Notes: a model not told the origin generated them from the sequence alone. A DNA stretch of 64,000 bases from Glandiceps talaboti (GCF_964340395.1 NC_135555.1:12446746-12510745), one strand, 5' to 3'; positions 1-16,100 are shown, counted from the first letter of the stretch. Program-made: numbers and translations.

Positions 1-1071
1 GATCAAACGTATATGTTCATTTGTATGTAAGCTATTTGCTGCGATACAATCAAATGTAAAAAAAAAACCGAGGAAACCTCTTGAATTTACATGATGAATG
101 CACATCAGCTGGCGATAGTTTCGGTCATTAGTCTCTGCATGCATGGTAATATAACCTTGCAGGCAATAGGCTATTTAAAGGTTGTGATCCTATTTTGACC
201 AATGAGAGCTTTTGAGGTATAATACTGCCTACTACTACATCTCTGTGTGGTGACATTTGACATCCTAATCTTTTATTTTCTCCACATATTCACTCACATG
301 GTGTGTTTGCAAGTTGCTTATCCCTGTGGTAATCACGAGGGCATCATTTTTAACCCTTTCATGACTAGAGACGAGTTTTAAATAACATGGGGACCCAATT
401 TATATGAATATTTTCATAATTATAATAATATTACTTTATTAGGAAGTAACATGTCTTTAATTCCAGTCTAAAATGAAGTTAATATATGCCAAAAACTTTC
501 ATAAAACAAGAATTTTGTCCAAACAATTTTGGCGGGAATGTTTTCAGTATTGAAGGGGTTAATCCGATAATGTTATCATCTCCTTTTCTGCATAGGTACA
601 CAACAAAAAACTGCACACTTCCACCTTCAAGATGCATAAGACAATTTATTGTGTTTTCCAATATGAAGAAACAAAACATATTGTAACAAGAATATCAAAT
701 CTACCAAGCAACAAATATACATGTATACTAGTTTTTATTCTACTGGACAGTACAAGAACCAAAAAAAAATTGTCCCGTTTATTTTTAACAATTGTTCCAG
801 TTTTTCTTGTCCGACTGCATTGGAATTGGCCATCGAATGCAGTCAGTGTTGTCACTCCTAACACAGACTTTCACAAACCAGACATTGTTTACTGTCAGTT
901 ACCAATCATGGTTCATTTGGTATCATAATTTCCTAGTGTCCGATCTGTAAATGTTGACGTCCCCCTCCCCAAAACAAACTAAATCCGTAATTAAAAACAC
1001 AACATAAAAATCAAGTGATGATTGTTTGATAGTTTCGTTCTTTGTTGTTGTTATCTTCCAAATATGGGTTC
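1..1071 (-). other. CNOT1 3' UTR and downstream flank
   Basis: No gene is seen here. On the CNOT1 strand there are AATAAA hexamers at 778-783 and 734-739, about 290 and 335 bases after the stop, which are candidate poly(A) signals. The actual 3' end cannot be decided from sequence. The rest is AT-rich and not recognised. Confidence 0.5.
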
Positions 1072-1159
1072 CTATGATGCTGGTGCTTCAGCTGTCTCTC
1101 TGGGAATCGCCTGGCCCTGTTTTTGTTGCATACAGCTTCGAGCAACCGACTCAAATAAC
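1072..1159 (-). CDS. CNOT1: CNOT1 coding exon 46 (last) and stop
   Basis: Residues 2491-2519 and a TAG stop at 1072-1074; [16 protein letters not shown], then a tail ending EAPAS that parallels the vertebrate tail ending GTGAS. Confidence 0.94.
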
Positions 1160-4100
1160 CTGTGGGGGTCGACAATACAGGATGAGTGAGTTCCACATTT
1201 ATTTACCCTTTTAAGCTTATTAATAATAAGTTTGTTGTTAGGGGTTAGTAGTATACACAATGAAAAATACTTTTTATGTGACGTTATAATGTGTTGATAT
1301 CTGAACATCTTCTGCTGCCAAGACAAATTGATGACTTTAGCTATGATGCAACAAACTGATGACAAATTTGATAAAATATATATCACAGTGAGATGACTGG
1401 GGACCAACATCACAAACTTCATTCATTACAAGTATCTAAATATACTAGAAAACGTTAAATTGTGCACAATCTTGGAATTTCTTTTACAACAACTATAGAC
1501 CAGAATCACATATCTGACAGTAATAGTAAAGTTACCTTATTGAAATCTAATTTTTTAAGAGACTACGCACCTTCTGTCCAAATCACATCTGATGTAAATC
1601 ATCATCTTAGTCTGTCTCTGTGTGTAAGTGTCTATCTATCAATGCATGTGTGCGTGTCTCTCTGTTCCTATCTCACTTGGTCTGTCTGTCTGTCTGAGTC
1701 CATCTCATCACGTTTTACAGTAATCATACATATCAATTACCTACCACATCATATAACTATCATTCTCATTTCATACTGGTTGCTCACTTGCCAACCAACA
1801 CCATTTCCAGTTACCTGACTGATTTTCTACCAACAGTACTTACTTTTCAATTTCAGGTGCACAATGGACAAACTCGTGGTTCCAGAATTTAAAGCTTGGG
1901 TTTTTGATGAGTTCAATGAATGTTATCAGTAGTCCCCATGGATGCGGCCTATTAACTATCAACCTTTCTAACAGTACCCTGCAATTTGAAACACAAAAAG
2001 TCATTGTTATTACCACAAAATGCAAATGTATTTGCATTACAAAACAAATGTCTTTTGTTAACATTTACCGGATAACAGACAGAAACAGAAATTTTGTAAA
2101 TTTTACATAGATTTCCATATTAAAAAATAATTTTGGTCTGAAACTGGTAAAATACCTTGGGAACACCTCATGTAGGTTTTACCTTCTTGATACCATCTTT
2201 TGTAAATACACTGAAAAATCACGAAACAGGTGCAGAAATGCTCAATTGCTCCATCACTAGCCTCACAAAACATGACCACCTGCATCCTTCATTGACACCA
2301 TAGCACATTTATTGACGTTCAATACTTTGACACTGGTTTTGAAAATCAGCATACACTGTTAACCACTTAAAATGTTTCAATAATTTGTATGTGTTTTACA
2401 GTTCATTGTTACTTAAATCGATGTACAGCGGATTTCAAAATGCCGTTCAGCAGGCTCTGTTTGATACAATCACACAGCAACTAATAAGAAACTACACATG
2501 CTATACTTTAAGATAGCAAGACTGCATGAATAGTTTCTTGCAAAATTTTGTTTAAATGAAATGTCCGAACATTGGCACCTGTGTCTCTGCGTCTTGTTGT
2601 ATGTTGGTGTAAATGGTTTATTTCTTTCAGACAAGATGTAGAGATAAATTGTGATCTTGCTATTCAAGTGTAGCATGTGAAGCTTCTTACTGATTTCTGC
2701 ATGGTTGTATCAAACAGAGATGTTGAGTGGTATTTTGAAATCTACTGATTCAGAAACACAAGGACTCTTTAAGTTTGTATGACAAACCTGGTAATTTGCT
2801 CTTGAATGGCTTCTGTGTTGGTTTCAGCAAACAAGTAGAGTAAAGTGCAGCTGAAGTAGTGGGTATGGCTGTTGGGATATCGTAACTGATTGGCTATTGC
2901 ATTGAGGAATAAGTACCGACCTGAAACAAATCAATTTAGGTTTAAATCTTGGGTGTGACGATGGTTCTCTGGCAGAGCTATAGAAAAAGTTGGTCCTGGA
3001 CGATAAAAATGATCCTATGGAATCTTCATGTTTTGAGTTCAGTCAATTGCAAGTGATGGTAAAGCATGCTTTAGTAAGTAGAATTCTGCGAGTACTTTTT
3101 CAAAATGCAGCTAAACTTTCGCCAAATAATGTACAACTTCAGCTTGTGCCCCTTTAAAGGCGGAGCAGGCCACTCATGTGATTGTTGTTAGCACCAAGAC
3201 GTCCTAATCTTGAATAATTAAAGAGTAATAAATAGTAACGGCTTTTCAGTATAAGTAATAAGCTCAAGTTCATGTTTTGTCCAAAACTGTGTATATCATG
3301 TATAAATCATTAAATGTCAACTTTCTGTTAAACAAAACACGCATTCCCAAGACATTCACGCGTACACACATACCAAATTTATTACCAAAATCACTAGCTG
3401 CTCATTTTTGTCATGGATTTTCAGAGGAATTGCTGTGTTGTTCACTGCATGCATTCAAGTGTGACAATAACCCCCACAAAGTTAGAGGGCCTTTTATATC
3501 CCTTATCTCGTCTGGTTAAGTTTACAAGTTACCAATAGAGTTATGTGATCATGATGTAGAAGATTCACAATTCAACATACCTTCTGTGTCTAGATCCACT
3601 GCTAGATTCTGGAATATATCCATATGTGAGGAGTGTGTGATTGTACTCATAGAGGGTGTGCTACCTTTACTGTGGATGTACGCTATTGCTTGTGAGCCTA
3701 CGTACAATACTAACGCATTCATGAGTGCTATATTGTACCGTACACCCGGTTCATGTGATACTTGTAAGTGACTTCTGAGTTCAGATAAAAAGGTAACAGG
3801 TGACCTGGTTTTAAGATAGGAATCAAGATCCTGGAAGAGAAGTGTAAAATTCATAAACAATTTGTAAGCTTTGCACAAGAAGTCATACATTGGTAATACA
3901 TTATGTGAAGTGAAAAAGGTGGGTGATTACTTCCCTTTGAAAATGTTTGGTAAACTTTACTTCCAAACTGTTTCATGATACACTGCATAATGTTGCTCTT
4001 TTATAATATGAGTATTAAAAACAGTTTTTCAGTTCACAAAAGTTGTTTGAATGAATAGTAAATATCTTTAATTCTGACAGTTATCTGGATCAGAAAACGG

Positions 4101-7100
4101 TAACGTTAGCCACAGAATATATTCAGTGAATGTGTCAAGTTTTCATCCTGTCCAGTAGAGGGTAGGTAACATTTGCATGTTTATCATTTTTACGTTCATT
4201 TTGGTTGTAACATACAGTAAGTTATTTTACTGGTCTACAATACTTCTACTTGAAATATACTGATAAATGAATCATCTACATTAGTGTCTACCAGGGGTAG
4301 TATCAAAATGTGTTTTTCCTTGTAGGCTAAAGGCTAGTAGATGGTCGAACGTAACACATCAGCTACATGTAAATTTTGCAACCAACCAAGCAAGACTATG
4401 ATATTCATACATACACTATATCGTCCTCTATCACTTACTTGATTACGATTATGAAGCCCATAATATCAAGAACTTATGTCAATGGCAACATTGAGAGCTA
4501 ATGTGAAGTGACAACTTACCTTCTTGAATGATGTCGGCTGTATCATCGCAGCAAAGTTTGTAAGTATACGGGGTGGATGTGCTATTTCACTTAGCATATC
4601 CACCTTGAGGTTAGGTGTGAACGGATCAGGAAGTCTCATATTCCTTGGGAAAGCACTAAGAATCAGATTCCGCATCTGAATACAGTTGGGTGGGATAACA
4701 TCACAGAATCCATAGTGATAGTCACATAAGAATTCTGGGAAGTCATGAAGTAACACTAACAGCACCCGTAATGTTCCCTGCAAAGAGAAATGTCAATATT
4801 TAAGTTTGATATTTGAAAATAAATTTTTTCCCAATTTTCAAAATGGTTTTGATAGCCTTGTTAAAGCAGCCACCCACAAGTAGTCTTGATAAAGTAGTCA
4901 CAAACTGTTCAAGTTTTCACGCAATAAAAAAATATACCTAGTATTTACATAGGGCACTGCAAGATCTGATTGAACAAAAAATTTCTCCAGAAACCTATTT
5001 TCTACTGCTGTCAAAAATACCAAGTTATATATTTTATATGTCTCGATCATATAATGTGTTTGAATCATGAATGTCACAAAGGAAACATAGTCAGTTGAAT
5101 TTGTCTTTTGGTCTATTTCATATAATCAAGTACTCACTTTGTACAGTAATGTTGTATGTTTTGCCAGTTCTGCATTCCTAAGGAATGGTGCCAGGAACTT
5201 GAACAGATCAATCAGCAGCTGGGCATACATTGGCCATCCCTGTAAAGTTAGCAATCAAATAAGTTCATTTCATAATGCATTTAATGTCACTAGTAAACAG
5301 GTTCATAACACTGGAACTTTAAATAATTAGAACAACGTTTGTTGATAATGATAGATGCAGGTTCCTTTTCCAATGTATAAGTTTCTTATATTACTATCAC
5401 TAGATCTACAAGTTATACCAAATAGGTAAAAGATGATTGCAATTTTGACTAATTTGTTGCTGAAACCATTACAGTGTGTGTGTGTGTGTGTGTGTGTGTG
5501 ATGACAGCTGTCACAATCTTGAACCACAAATATATTTACCTCTCTATGAGAACTAGACAATAGTTATAGCATCTATGTTTATACCCTAGTCATTGACTAT
5601 AATGCTTTTTTACTGATAACGTTATTCACAGATTGATAACATTTAGACACTCCCTACCAAGCTAATGATTAAAGCAGTTGATATGGATGCTGTAAACAAT
5701 GGTGGCAAATCATGCAAACGTTTCACTTGAGTGCTTGGACTCCATATGTGAAGTTTTGACAATATTTACCTTTTGTTGTGGGAGTATTGCTAGCATCCTG
5801 GCTATAAATATCCTATGCGATATCAGTTCTAACCAGGAATATGCAAAGCCTGGTGCTTTGCTGGGTCGCAGCACATGGAAAGCATTACTGAAATCAAACA
5901 TAATATAGAAAAGGTCACTTTGAATCACTTTCAACAAACAAAAACCCAACTATATCATGGAATTATCTCTCTCACTGAAGTATTACAATACCTTTAAACA
6001 AGACTAAAGGATCTACTTTTTTCCAGAGTGCATAAAAATGCATTTATGACCTGCTTATGAATATTTAATAGTCTATGCTCTGTAAACCAAGACAAATGGT
6101 GTTTTTGACCAGATAAACAAAATTTGTTTGACAGCATTTTTATGATATAAGGACCATTTCAGCAAAAGGGTTAAAGTACTATTTGAAAAAACCCACTAAG
6201 ACACAGATATACATTACACGGTATTAGTCATTGTTCTAGGTATCTAAAAATGTTAGTCACGGATGTATGGAACAAGTATTAATTATTTTTTTTATAGATA
6301 TCTGGATCAGAAAACGGTAACGTTAGCCACAGAATATATTCAGTGGATGTGTCAAAGTTTCATCTTATCCAGATTGGTTATGCACCTATGCTCTTCTTTT
6401 TCATTACACCAACACCCACTCTTTACTTTAACCCCATAATATTTCTTTCAATTATTTACTTGATTTCAAAGTCTGTTACTGAATTATACCATGCTTTCCT
6501 GGTAATTTTACCCAGTTTTAGATCTAATAGCAATTTTTCTATATTTTACGACTAAGACAGCCCACTCACAGCTCTCAACATCTGTTTGAGAAAATGACTG
6601 CCAGCAGTTTTTCAATTTATGTTAAATAGTGTATTTACTGTAACAGTATGAATAGTAGGTACTAGACCATCATTTACAACAAATATAGTTTTCAACAAAC
6701 ATATTTGTACAATAATTTTCCATATCAAGCCCTTGCACATTTTTCCCCAAATATGACTATTGGCACATTCATAGATGTCTCCTCACCCAGTGCTTTGGTT
6801 TTGACTTTTTCTCTCTTTTTCTCTACCTTTACGTTTTTGCACATGAAATAACATTCGATATGAATTTATACATACAAGTGTTTAAGTAATTTCAATTCAC
6901 TACATAGGGTACATGATAAAACCTTTCCATCGTCGATATGAGTTTAAAGGACTTTGGGAGTACAGCTACAGGCCAAAATCGAGCCCTTTCGGCAAACAAC
7001 CACAGCCTACCAAACCCATATCTGGACTGTAAGGATAATTTGATGATTACATGAATATAATGACATTAATAACTTACCAAAATGCAGTTAGTACTTGGTA

Positions 7101-10100
7101 ATTAATACTTTCCAGGACGTGTTCAGGTGCGTTGAGTTCAAGAAGCAGCATGATAAAAATGCGATGATAAGGCAGTTGTTGGAATTCTGTATGTCTGGTT
7201 TCATGATCTTGAAGGAGCACACCAGCCACAATACCAAGAACCTGATATCCCCAAAAATGTGTGTTTGTATTAAACTCAACATTACAATACATGATATAGA
7301 GAGTTCAGATATCTTTGGACTGACTGGATCAGAAAACGGTAACGTTAGCCACAGAATATATTCAGTGGATGTGTCAAGTTTTCATCCTGTCCAGTAGGAG
7401 GTAGGTAACATTTGTATGTCAAGTTTTCATCCTGTCCAGATGGGGGTTAAATAACAAAAGATATTTCATTTACATTTCAACTGGCACGGCAGTGTTCTCC
7501 TTAGAATTTTTCAGGATCAGAGACCAATAAAACATCAAAAATTGATGGTTTGATACCAAGAAAAGAACATGAGCTCTAATCCTGGCATAGCCATTTATCT
7601 TTAAGTCAAGATGAGAGTTCTGAAGTGTACATAATGATATTATGAATTTATACTATTTGGACAGCACCATTGGCAAACCTAAGAAGATTTAAAGCAGTTT
7701 GGTAACAGTTGCACTCAAGCAATCCTTACTTTCAAAAATCAAGGCATACCCTGTATTAAGGTGTTGTTTATGAAATGTACTGACCTTATTAAGCAGGTTG
7801 ATCTTGGTAACAGTGTTGGTAGCATCACCAGAATGTTTGACTAGTAATGCTATCAACCTGACGAATGCATCTAAAGTGTGGAAACATTTGGCACGGATTA
7901 GGGTAGGATTATGGGCCGACTGCTCTGCTAGCGCCCTGTAACACAGCTCAACACACATCTCAGTGCACAAACGGAAGAACCTTGTGATCAGATCATCTGT
8001 CTTTAGGATCCCCTGTTGGTGCATCTGTAACATTCAAAGATAAAAATTACATTCATTTTGTATAACACATTAATCTTCTTTCTCCCTAGGGTAGTATTTG
8101 TATGTACACAACTGAGGAAAAAGTTGGAAGAAAGATGATTAATCATACTACTACAGAAAGCTTACTACTAAACCAAAAAGACTATAGCTTTTCAATTAGG
8201 TGGCACGATTTTTTTAACATGTTCCTTATTGGAACAAAACAGTCTTTTGAAATTGAAATATCTTAACTCTTTTCGTCTTACATTTTCATTTTGAATGTTA
8301 ATACGCACACACAATTTGAAAGTCTATCACTACATCTTATTGGGAAACATCAATATACTTTGATTTTTCTGGGATCTGGAAATAAATAGAGTATAAACTA
8401 CATCAACACAGCACACTTACTTGTCCCACAAATGCTGAGAATGCTTTGGTACTATCTCTGCCTGCAGCTGGGGAATGGTACATGTTGACCCACTCTCTTA
8501 GCAGGAATTCAGTCTTTTCTCTCAGACCGGGTGGATCATCAAACTCTCGTGCCTGTGATATTCCTGAATGCATCATGGATGTTGGACCTCCTGGTGCTTT
8601 GTCTAAGAATGCAGTGTCATGATTCTGACGTATTAGATCAACCAACTGTGTCAGTCTGTAGTGAGGTAATAGAAACGATATCTCTGTTATTATACCAAGC
8701 ACAACCAAGTTGAATGGGCTTCAAACAAGAAATATGGGATTTATATCCTGCTCATTGAACGCCACAACAACAACATACACCTACTTCATTCATTCTGCAG
8801 TACTCAAAATATGAATCAAAACATTCAAAGTTGCCATACTCTCCTGATTTTTCATAAATTATGCTAGAGCAGGTATAATCATATTATTCCTAACATTTTT
8901 CTTGTCAGCTGGAAAATACTCATGCCCTAAGAGTTTCACCACTGCTCATCTTTGACTTGAAGTGACAAGGCCCCTTAGGTCATTTGTGTTTACCTTGGCT
9001 GAGCAAAGAACAACATTAGGGAAATATATCTACAGTATAGATACAGTAACAACAACTGGCACAGAAATGTGAAATAGACTACCGTAATAGAAAAAAAAAT
9101 TTGGTATAATTTCAGAATATAAGTTTACCCACACTTTCCCTCCTTTGTCAGAAACATCTACTTTGTGTCACCTATTATTGTGTATTCCATTCATGTTCAG
9201 TACAAATCCTTGCATTACAAATCACTCATTTGCAATAGATGCTAGAAAGCTTAATATTCATAACACATCCTGAAATAGCCTAATTCAGGACACTTCCTGA
9301 AGATATCCTACCAACCATGCGCAAAATGTACATTTCGTATATACAACATACTACATGTTTACACAAACCTGTATTACCGGACATAGAATCAGTAGGTGTT
9401 GAAAGAGGTAAATTGAAGAAGTGAAGGCTACTGATGCTGAAATGTGTAGTAAACAGCACTAAATACAAGATTCTTAATTAACTTACACCTGCCCAGATTT
9501 TAAAGAGCGAACTACATATGCAAAGTAGGCATATTATACTTAAATATGTACATAGACATCAGTGGCACATGCAAATCTTGAGCTGTTGAAAGAAGTGTAC
9601 TTACCCATCTGGTGGATTGGCAGAATGGGATGCAATCCTGATTAATGTCTGTAAGGTATTAAATAGATCAGCTTCATTGCACACATTACTCATCTTCTCA
9701 TCTATCAGATAATACTTGACAAGCTGCATTGCGAAGGCCACTGCCAGGTAATTCAGACCATTTTCCAGAGACTGTCAAAAACATATCAACCAGAACAGAA
9801 TATCTAAATCACTGGTTCTTGTGTATATGGGCATGGAAAAAATGCACATATTCACTGACCTAGTCACAACTGTTAAAATGTTGGACTACTTCACGTTTAC
9901 ATTGAACAGTTCTTACATATGTCTACTACATTAAAAAGGGTTACTCATGTCTGTCTGATACAAACAGCAAATGTTAAATTGGCGAAATACTGCAGGCTAG
10001 AACAGGACAGAGTTATACCAAACCAGTCGGAAGGGAATGATAACTGGACGAATCAGGAATGCCACCTAAGGTGGTCAGAAAACATCACCTTACTGCATTA

Positions 10101-13100
10101 ATTTCATTTACACTGGAGTTGGGGTGCCTATTGCATATTTAGGAAAATTCATTCTTTCAATATCCAAGTATTTATGCATTGCAGTTTTTGCCAACAATAA
10201 CATTTTTTTTTAAATTCCAGAATACACTTCTTACCTGTGCTAGGTGCATATCATAGGCCTGTAAATTCACTAGGTGATTACGTATCAAGCAATCAACAGC
10301 TTCTAAGTTGAACTTGCTGTCTGTCCTGGTTTCACATAACACCCTGAGAACACATACAAAAATTGTCACGGTCATAAACCTGTAATTCCTAATACATTGG
10401 AAAATGTATTGTTCATGATATGGTAGCAAAAATCTGGTTGATTGTGAACAAATTTACTTTGGGATAATAACTTCGAAGAATTGTGATGATCCATCTCTAA
10501 GAACTAGGATCATACAAAGTGTTTTGTTGTCAGTGACAAGTTTCAGACATCATAATCGTCTAACTTGCTGTTCCAAAAGGACTGTGTGTCACTCCCAACA
10601 TAATTATTATCAATACACCTATTTCCTTCAAGTATCTTCCCAAATAACACAGTTAAAGAGTTGACTTCTCAAAGATATTCTAAACCTTTCTCACTTATTT
10701 TCTTCTCCTTCAGAGTACTGAGAAATGAAACTTCCCAGCCATTCAATTCAAAGTTAGAGGAGCGAAATCTCACCTTGTGACTTGTTTATTGGTCCACTGT
10801 GGTCCATATGCTCTGTGGTCCTGTAAAGCTTTCAATACCAGTAGATGGCAGTCACGGAACCTGATGGTCAATTCAGGGTCTGTTGTTATCTGTTGAGTCA
10901 AGCCTTCTAGTAATCCTTCTACAGCCTGAAATAAATACACCGGGTGCAAAAATTTATAACTTCTGGAAATCAAATCAAGGTTTATATGACAGTCATTTGC
11001 TCTGAACCAATTTAAAGACCCATTTCAGATTAGGATTAAAATCTAGGCGTGAAAAACAGTTGTCTTACAAAACTACAGAAAAAGTTGGTACAGAACAGAA
11101 TAATCCTATGTAATCCTTATGGCTATACTGACAACATCACATTAATGCAAGAACCTGGGATTGACACTTTGGCCTTTAACACTTCTGAAATACACTAGCC
11201 ATGAGTAAAGTAGTTTTCTATCAATTAAAGGAGAAGACCATCTGTAAATAACTCGTACAGTACGTCATATTCAGTGAAACTATTCTTGAAATCTATCACA
11301 ACACCTAAATATAGAAATATGACAACTTGTAAAGTATGTTTGTGGGACTTATTTATGCAGAAAAACTTTTAGTGTGAATTCAGCTAAAATAAATCAAGTG
11401 CCAAAAAACACACAACTTCAGTATTACAGTCCTGTAATCACTGGTTTAGCTTCTGGTAAACATGAGTACCCACAATGTTGAATCTAACGATGTAATCTAA
11501 CTTCTTATATGGACCAGTGGCTACATTTATAATATTACTTATGATTCCGTCTCTTTAAAACATCAGTAATTTTACTACTTTTTTTACTCTTACTTTTCAC
11601 AAATGTTGACGAGACTTACTTTTTGTAGAAGAGCTAATGCTGTCACAATTTCCCGTGAGTTTCTGGCCAGCAGAACAGCTTCCAGGAGACTGTGCATTGC
11701 TTGTATATGAGGACTATTTGGTGTGGCCACTGTAGCATGGATATACTGTTCAATGTCTGCAGCACACTTGTCATAGATTTGGGTGATTTCATCGGTGGCG
11801 TACGACTATAATATGTATTATAGAGACAAAGGTTAATATGACATATCACACTCTGATTCTTGAGATCTGATTACACCTGTTTTCCTTAATGTAAAAATCT
11901 AGTGAACAAATCCATCCATTGGGCTTGTTCATACACTGAAAAAATACAACCCAAGAAAAAACACTGGTGCGTTTGCTTGCTTATGGTAAGCAAGAATGAG
12001 ACAAGGTTCTTGCAGATATAAAATGTTATTAGTGCTTTTAACTTATGTTAGCATAAATACCACAGGAGTTTGTGTTTTTGTATTGGTTGTATTGTTTTTA
12101 CCCAATTTTGTCTTTGAGTGAAGTCTCACCTCAGCTCACTTCATTAAAGCAAACACACTGGTGTTTTTTGGCAGGTTGTACATTATCAACTCGTGTGTAC
12201 ACCTATTCCCATAATCCACATTTGGATTCTGGACATCTCTTTATAGTCTATCACTTCCCACGCTTTTTTCTATCTTTGATGGTTTTAGCATATTCTCATA
12301 TCCTAGTTTTCCAAGTCTTGTCTTCAGTTATAATGACAGTTAATACAACATGTTTATACCATACCAAGCTGTACTCCAGTGTTTTCAACACAGCAGTTCA
12401 GCCTGGTTGCATAATACTAAACCATTCCTAAATTTTGTCTTCAGTTTGTTTTCTGGTTTATTCAGACAAACTCACAAATCAGTGTAATCACAGGGATGCC
12501 AACAACTAAGACATCAAGAATAAAATCCTCAATGCTAGAACACTTAGTAGAGTTCTTATCAAACATGATAAGATGTTAAATCATTTGGGAAAAGTTTTCA
12601 CAAGTTTAAACTAATTTTTTTTATTTCTAAACATTACTCATATTAAAGTAAGTAGAAGTGTGCTGTAAGATGGTCAAAACAGGCTTTATAATTTCACGTT
12701 AACAGCAACACCATAAATTGCAATTGTTATCCTTTTCCCCCTATAAATGATGATTTCACCATGTTTGTTTATTTATAGGCGAGGTCAGACAACAATTAAA
12801 TAAACCATTCCTGAAATGTAGTACAGTGAAGTGGGGACACATAGGTGAACATAAACCACAACAGAAAACCCTTCACCATCTTATTAGCTGGCACACCCAT
12901 AGCATTTACTAGCTGTACATTAAACAAGACATACTCCATTGGAGTATGCAATGTTTCATGCAGACTTTGGAGGGAAAGCATGAAAACGGTTTTCAAAAAC
13001 TCATTATTCATAAACGCTGTAACATTTGCAGAACAAAAGTGCGCAATTAAGCTTTCTGCCACATAGTTTTGACAACATTAGGTTTCACAAAATTCACACT

Positions 13101-16100
13101 CAAACACTTTGTTAGTAAACAGTTACCAAACCTTTTGCAGGAAGCCATGCACCACATCAGGGGGGCTACTGAAGCCCTTGTCACAATATAGTTACTCTCG
13201 CACACAAGTTTGGATTCAAAATCTGAGTTTTGACAAAGTTTTTGTGCAAACAACAAAGAATTTGTTCTAGAAACAGAATCTTGCCATTTAAATTTAGTGA
13301 AAACATAACTGCAAACGAACTGGAAATGTTATTGTGAGAGAGAGAGAGACAGAGTGACAAGAACTAAACAAGCTATGAACCAAGGTAGGAATCTCAAATA
13401 AAAAGTAATGCTGCTGACCACATAAGATAGACAACAAAACTACACATAGGTTGATGGTAGTAGTGCCAGACACAACATGAACTTTGTGAGGGTTTTTTTT
13501 CAGTCACGTCTCAGACACAAACTAACAAAAAGCTCTGGAATCAAAGCTGCACGTGTCTAAAATTTGGTACAGTACAACAGAAATTAGCCAACCAACCACT
13601 GTCATCACTTGCAGTTCTTTGTTATCTTGGTTATATGCTCCAGGGAGTTGGGCGAGTATAATGGGGCCATTGTGCTGCTATAGATCTGTGCCAAGAGTAG
13701 TAATTGTTAGCACCTGGATACGGCCTGAGGACAGGCACATTACAAATACATTTTATGATCAGTATCTGTGTTGCCTTACTCAAATCATTTTTTTTATTAT
13801 ACTCTGAAGTTTTTCAAATATTTGTAAGCATTCTGGAAAGTTTTACATAAAATGATACACAAACGAAAGATGTGGATATAAAGAAGCTGTACATGTATTT
13901 GTGATTATGATAATCCAACAGTTGTGTTTTTGTAAAGGTTTATGAACCCCAGCAACGGAGGAGAAAATCTTGTCAAATTGGCATGGATTTCTGTATCTTT
14001 TACCATAAATTGGCTGAGAAATATCCTGGGGGACTACTTGTTAAATTTTACCTACTTCCCACTCGTCTCAAAACAGATCCCGAATCTTCATAATTTCACT
14101 ACCATAAAGGCAAAGATGCTTTTCTTTCTTTGATGGTTTCAAGCATATTCTCTTATCCTACTCTTTCCAATTTAGGCTCAGATCAAAGTATACACCAAAT
14201 AAACTTGGTGTCTGTCATAATTGTATGAATATTGCTTTGGAAAATATCAAGTTGGCTAATTTCTGTAGTGTGTATGGCAATATGCATAACAAACATTACA
14301 AGAGGTTGACGTGACGGCAACTTGATACATCAGGGTAAAAAAACAACACATTTCTTGGCTATAATATGATAAAATATACACTAGGTTTGTATGGAGACTC
14401 CTACTAATAGAACACAGCTGATCACAGCAACCCCCCTTGCAATGAGGGCACACATCAATAAAGGTTGGATAACGTTACTACCTTTCCTGTTACCTGCATC
14501 GGTTTCGCTAGGAAACCTGTCGGTTGGCTTGCATCGTTGGTTGGTAAAAAGCCTGGAATATTGCGAGCAAATTCTTCATAGACTGCAGTCTGGTTGGGTG
14601 TCACACCACCAACCTGTTTATCAAAACAAGCAAAATCAAGTAAGCTATCAAATGCAGATAGAAAACAGTAAACTAAGGTGAAATCTTTGTAAGGTGGGTT
14701 GTATGTTGACATTGATCTTAGTTCGGCTGCTTATACTTACCTTCTTGTGGTAAAAAGTTTACAAAACAAAATTTCCAAGACATTCTTTCTCGCTAAAACT
14801 ATGCAAATGTTTGAAAGAACGTACTACAGGACTAATTCTTCTTTGAGTACAAATGAAAGTTACTTTGCTATGAATGGGATCAGTTTAGACTTGACTCGTC
14901 ATTACTGGTTTTGATCTGAAAGTAAGCCTTGTGTGTCTGCAGTGCTGGTTGTGAAACCAGGCTAAGACTGTTAATATAGTTTATCATCATTTCAAAAACC
15001 AGTCTATAAGGAACAGTATTAACTTTAAAACATACATCATGATTGGCAGGATTTATTTACTCAATATGACAAGCGACCAGAAAGACAAATATCAGTGTGT
15101 GACACCGCCATTTGTACATGCTCAAACAGGGGGTGCCACTGTAATCTGTGTCACCTCGCATGATGATTGCAATTATGAGGATGACCTCAACAAAGGCATA
15201 TCAGGTCCTTAGTTGTCTTCATTGCATGTTCATTCCTTTCATCCTAGACGCTCCAAGGATCACAGTAAACTCATATGACACTGTGTATGTTACCAATCTG
15301 CCAAAAAAAGCTCACCTTTAGTCTGATCTGTTCTGGCATTCTTTCAGCTTGATACGTTAAAACAACTGGATCACAATAACGTCTGCCTTCATTTCTAGCA
15401 TGTTTTCTCAAATCAAATTCCTAAGGAGGGAAACAAATAGAGGGGACCGAAATTAGGAAATCTGCATTCTGAAAGAACACACATCAATGTAAATTATCTC
15501 CAATTCCTTACAAGAAATCATATGGAAGAACCCACTACTTTTGCCTTGAGCAAACATTGCACACATGATCTAATTCAGTGAGTATGCAAACTAGGGGAAG
15601 TTAAAAACACAGAAATAGAAAGTTACACATTCATTATACAAGTTATTGGCCTGCGAACATGTATATTGTTGCTTACAGCAATGATGAGCTAAATATCTAA
15701 TATTATTGAAGTTTGTGTACAATATGTAAGATGCAATCTTGAGCAAAATATACAACTTTATTTGAACTTACTGTGGCAAGTCTTTTGTCCATCTCTGGCA
15801 CTGCCTTTTCCACTGCACACTTCTGAATGAATGCACAGGCCAACTCTACATTCTCTGTGGCAACTACTGTAGCTGCCTGCTCTATCATCTCTTTCTGTTG
15901 AGCTGTTGCACCCTGGTGAACAAAACATAAACAAGTCAAAGTCAAGGTAAAGTTACTGCTGATAATACTAGCCCTGTATACAACATTATTATGAACAGGG
16001 ACCAAAGATACCAACTACCATCAATTTACAGACAAATTATTCTGCCAGTTCAGAGAGCGATATTAACGGTGAAAAATTAAATCATTGCGTGATCAAGGTC

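Noticed and set aside
7095-7397. 100-codon plus-strand frame
   Set aside because: Its first part is antisense to CNOT1 exon 39 and its end runs into the third WD-like repeat block; the two are unrelated.
12796-13256. Overlapping minus-strand frames of 69 and 88 codons in CNOT1 intron 32
   Set aside because: No recognisable motif, no clear splice context, and CNOT1 exons 32-33 join without them.
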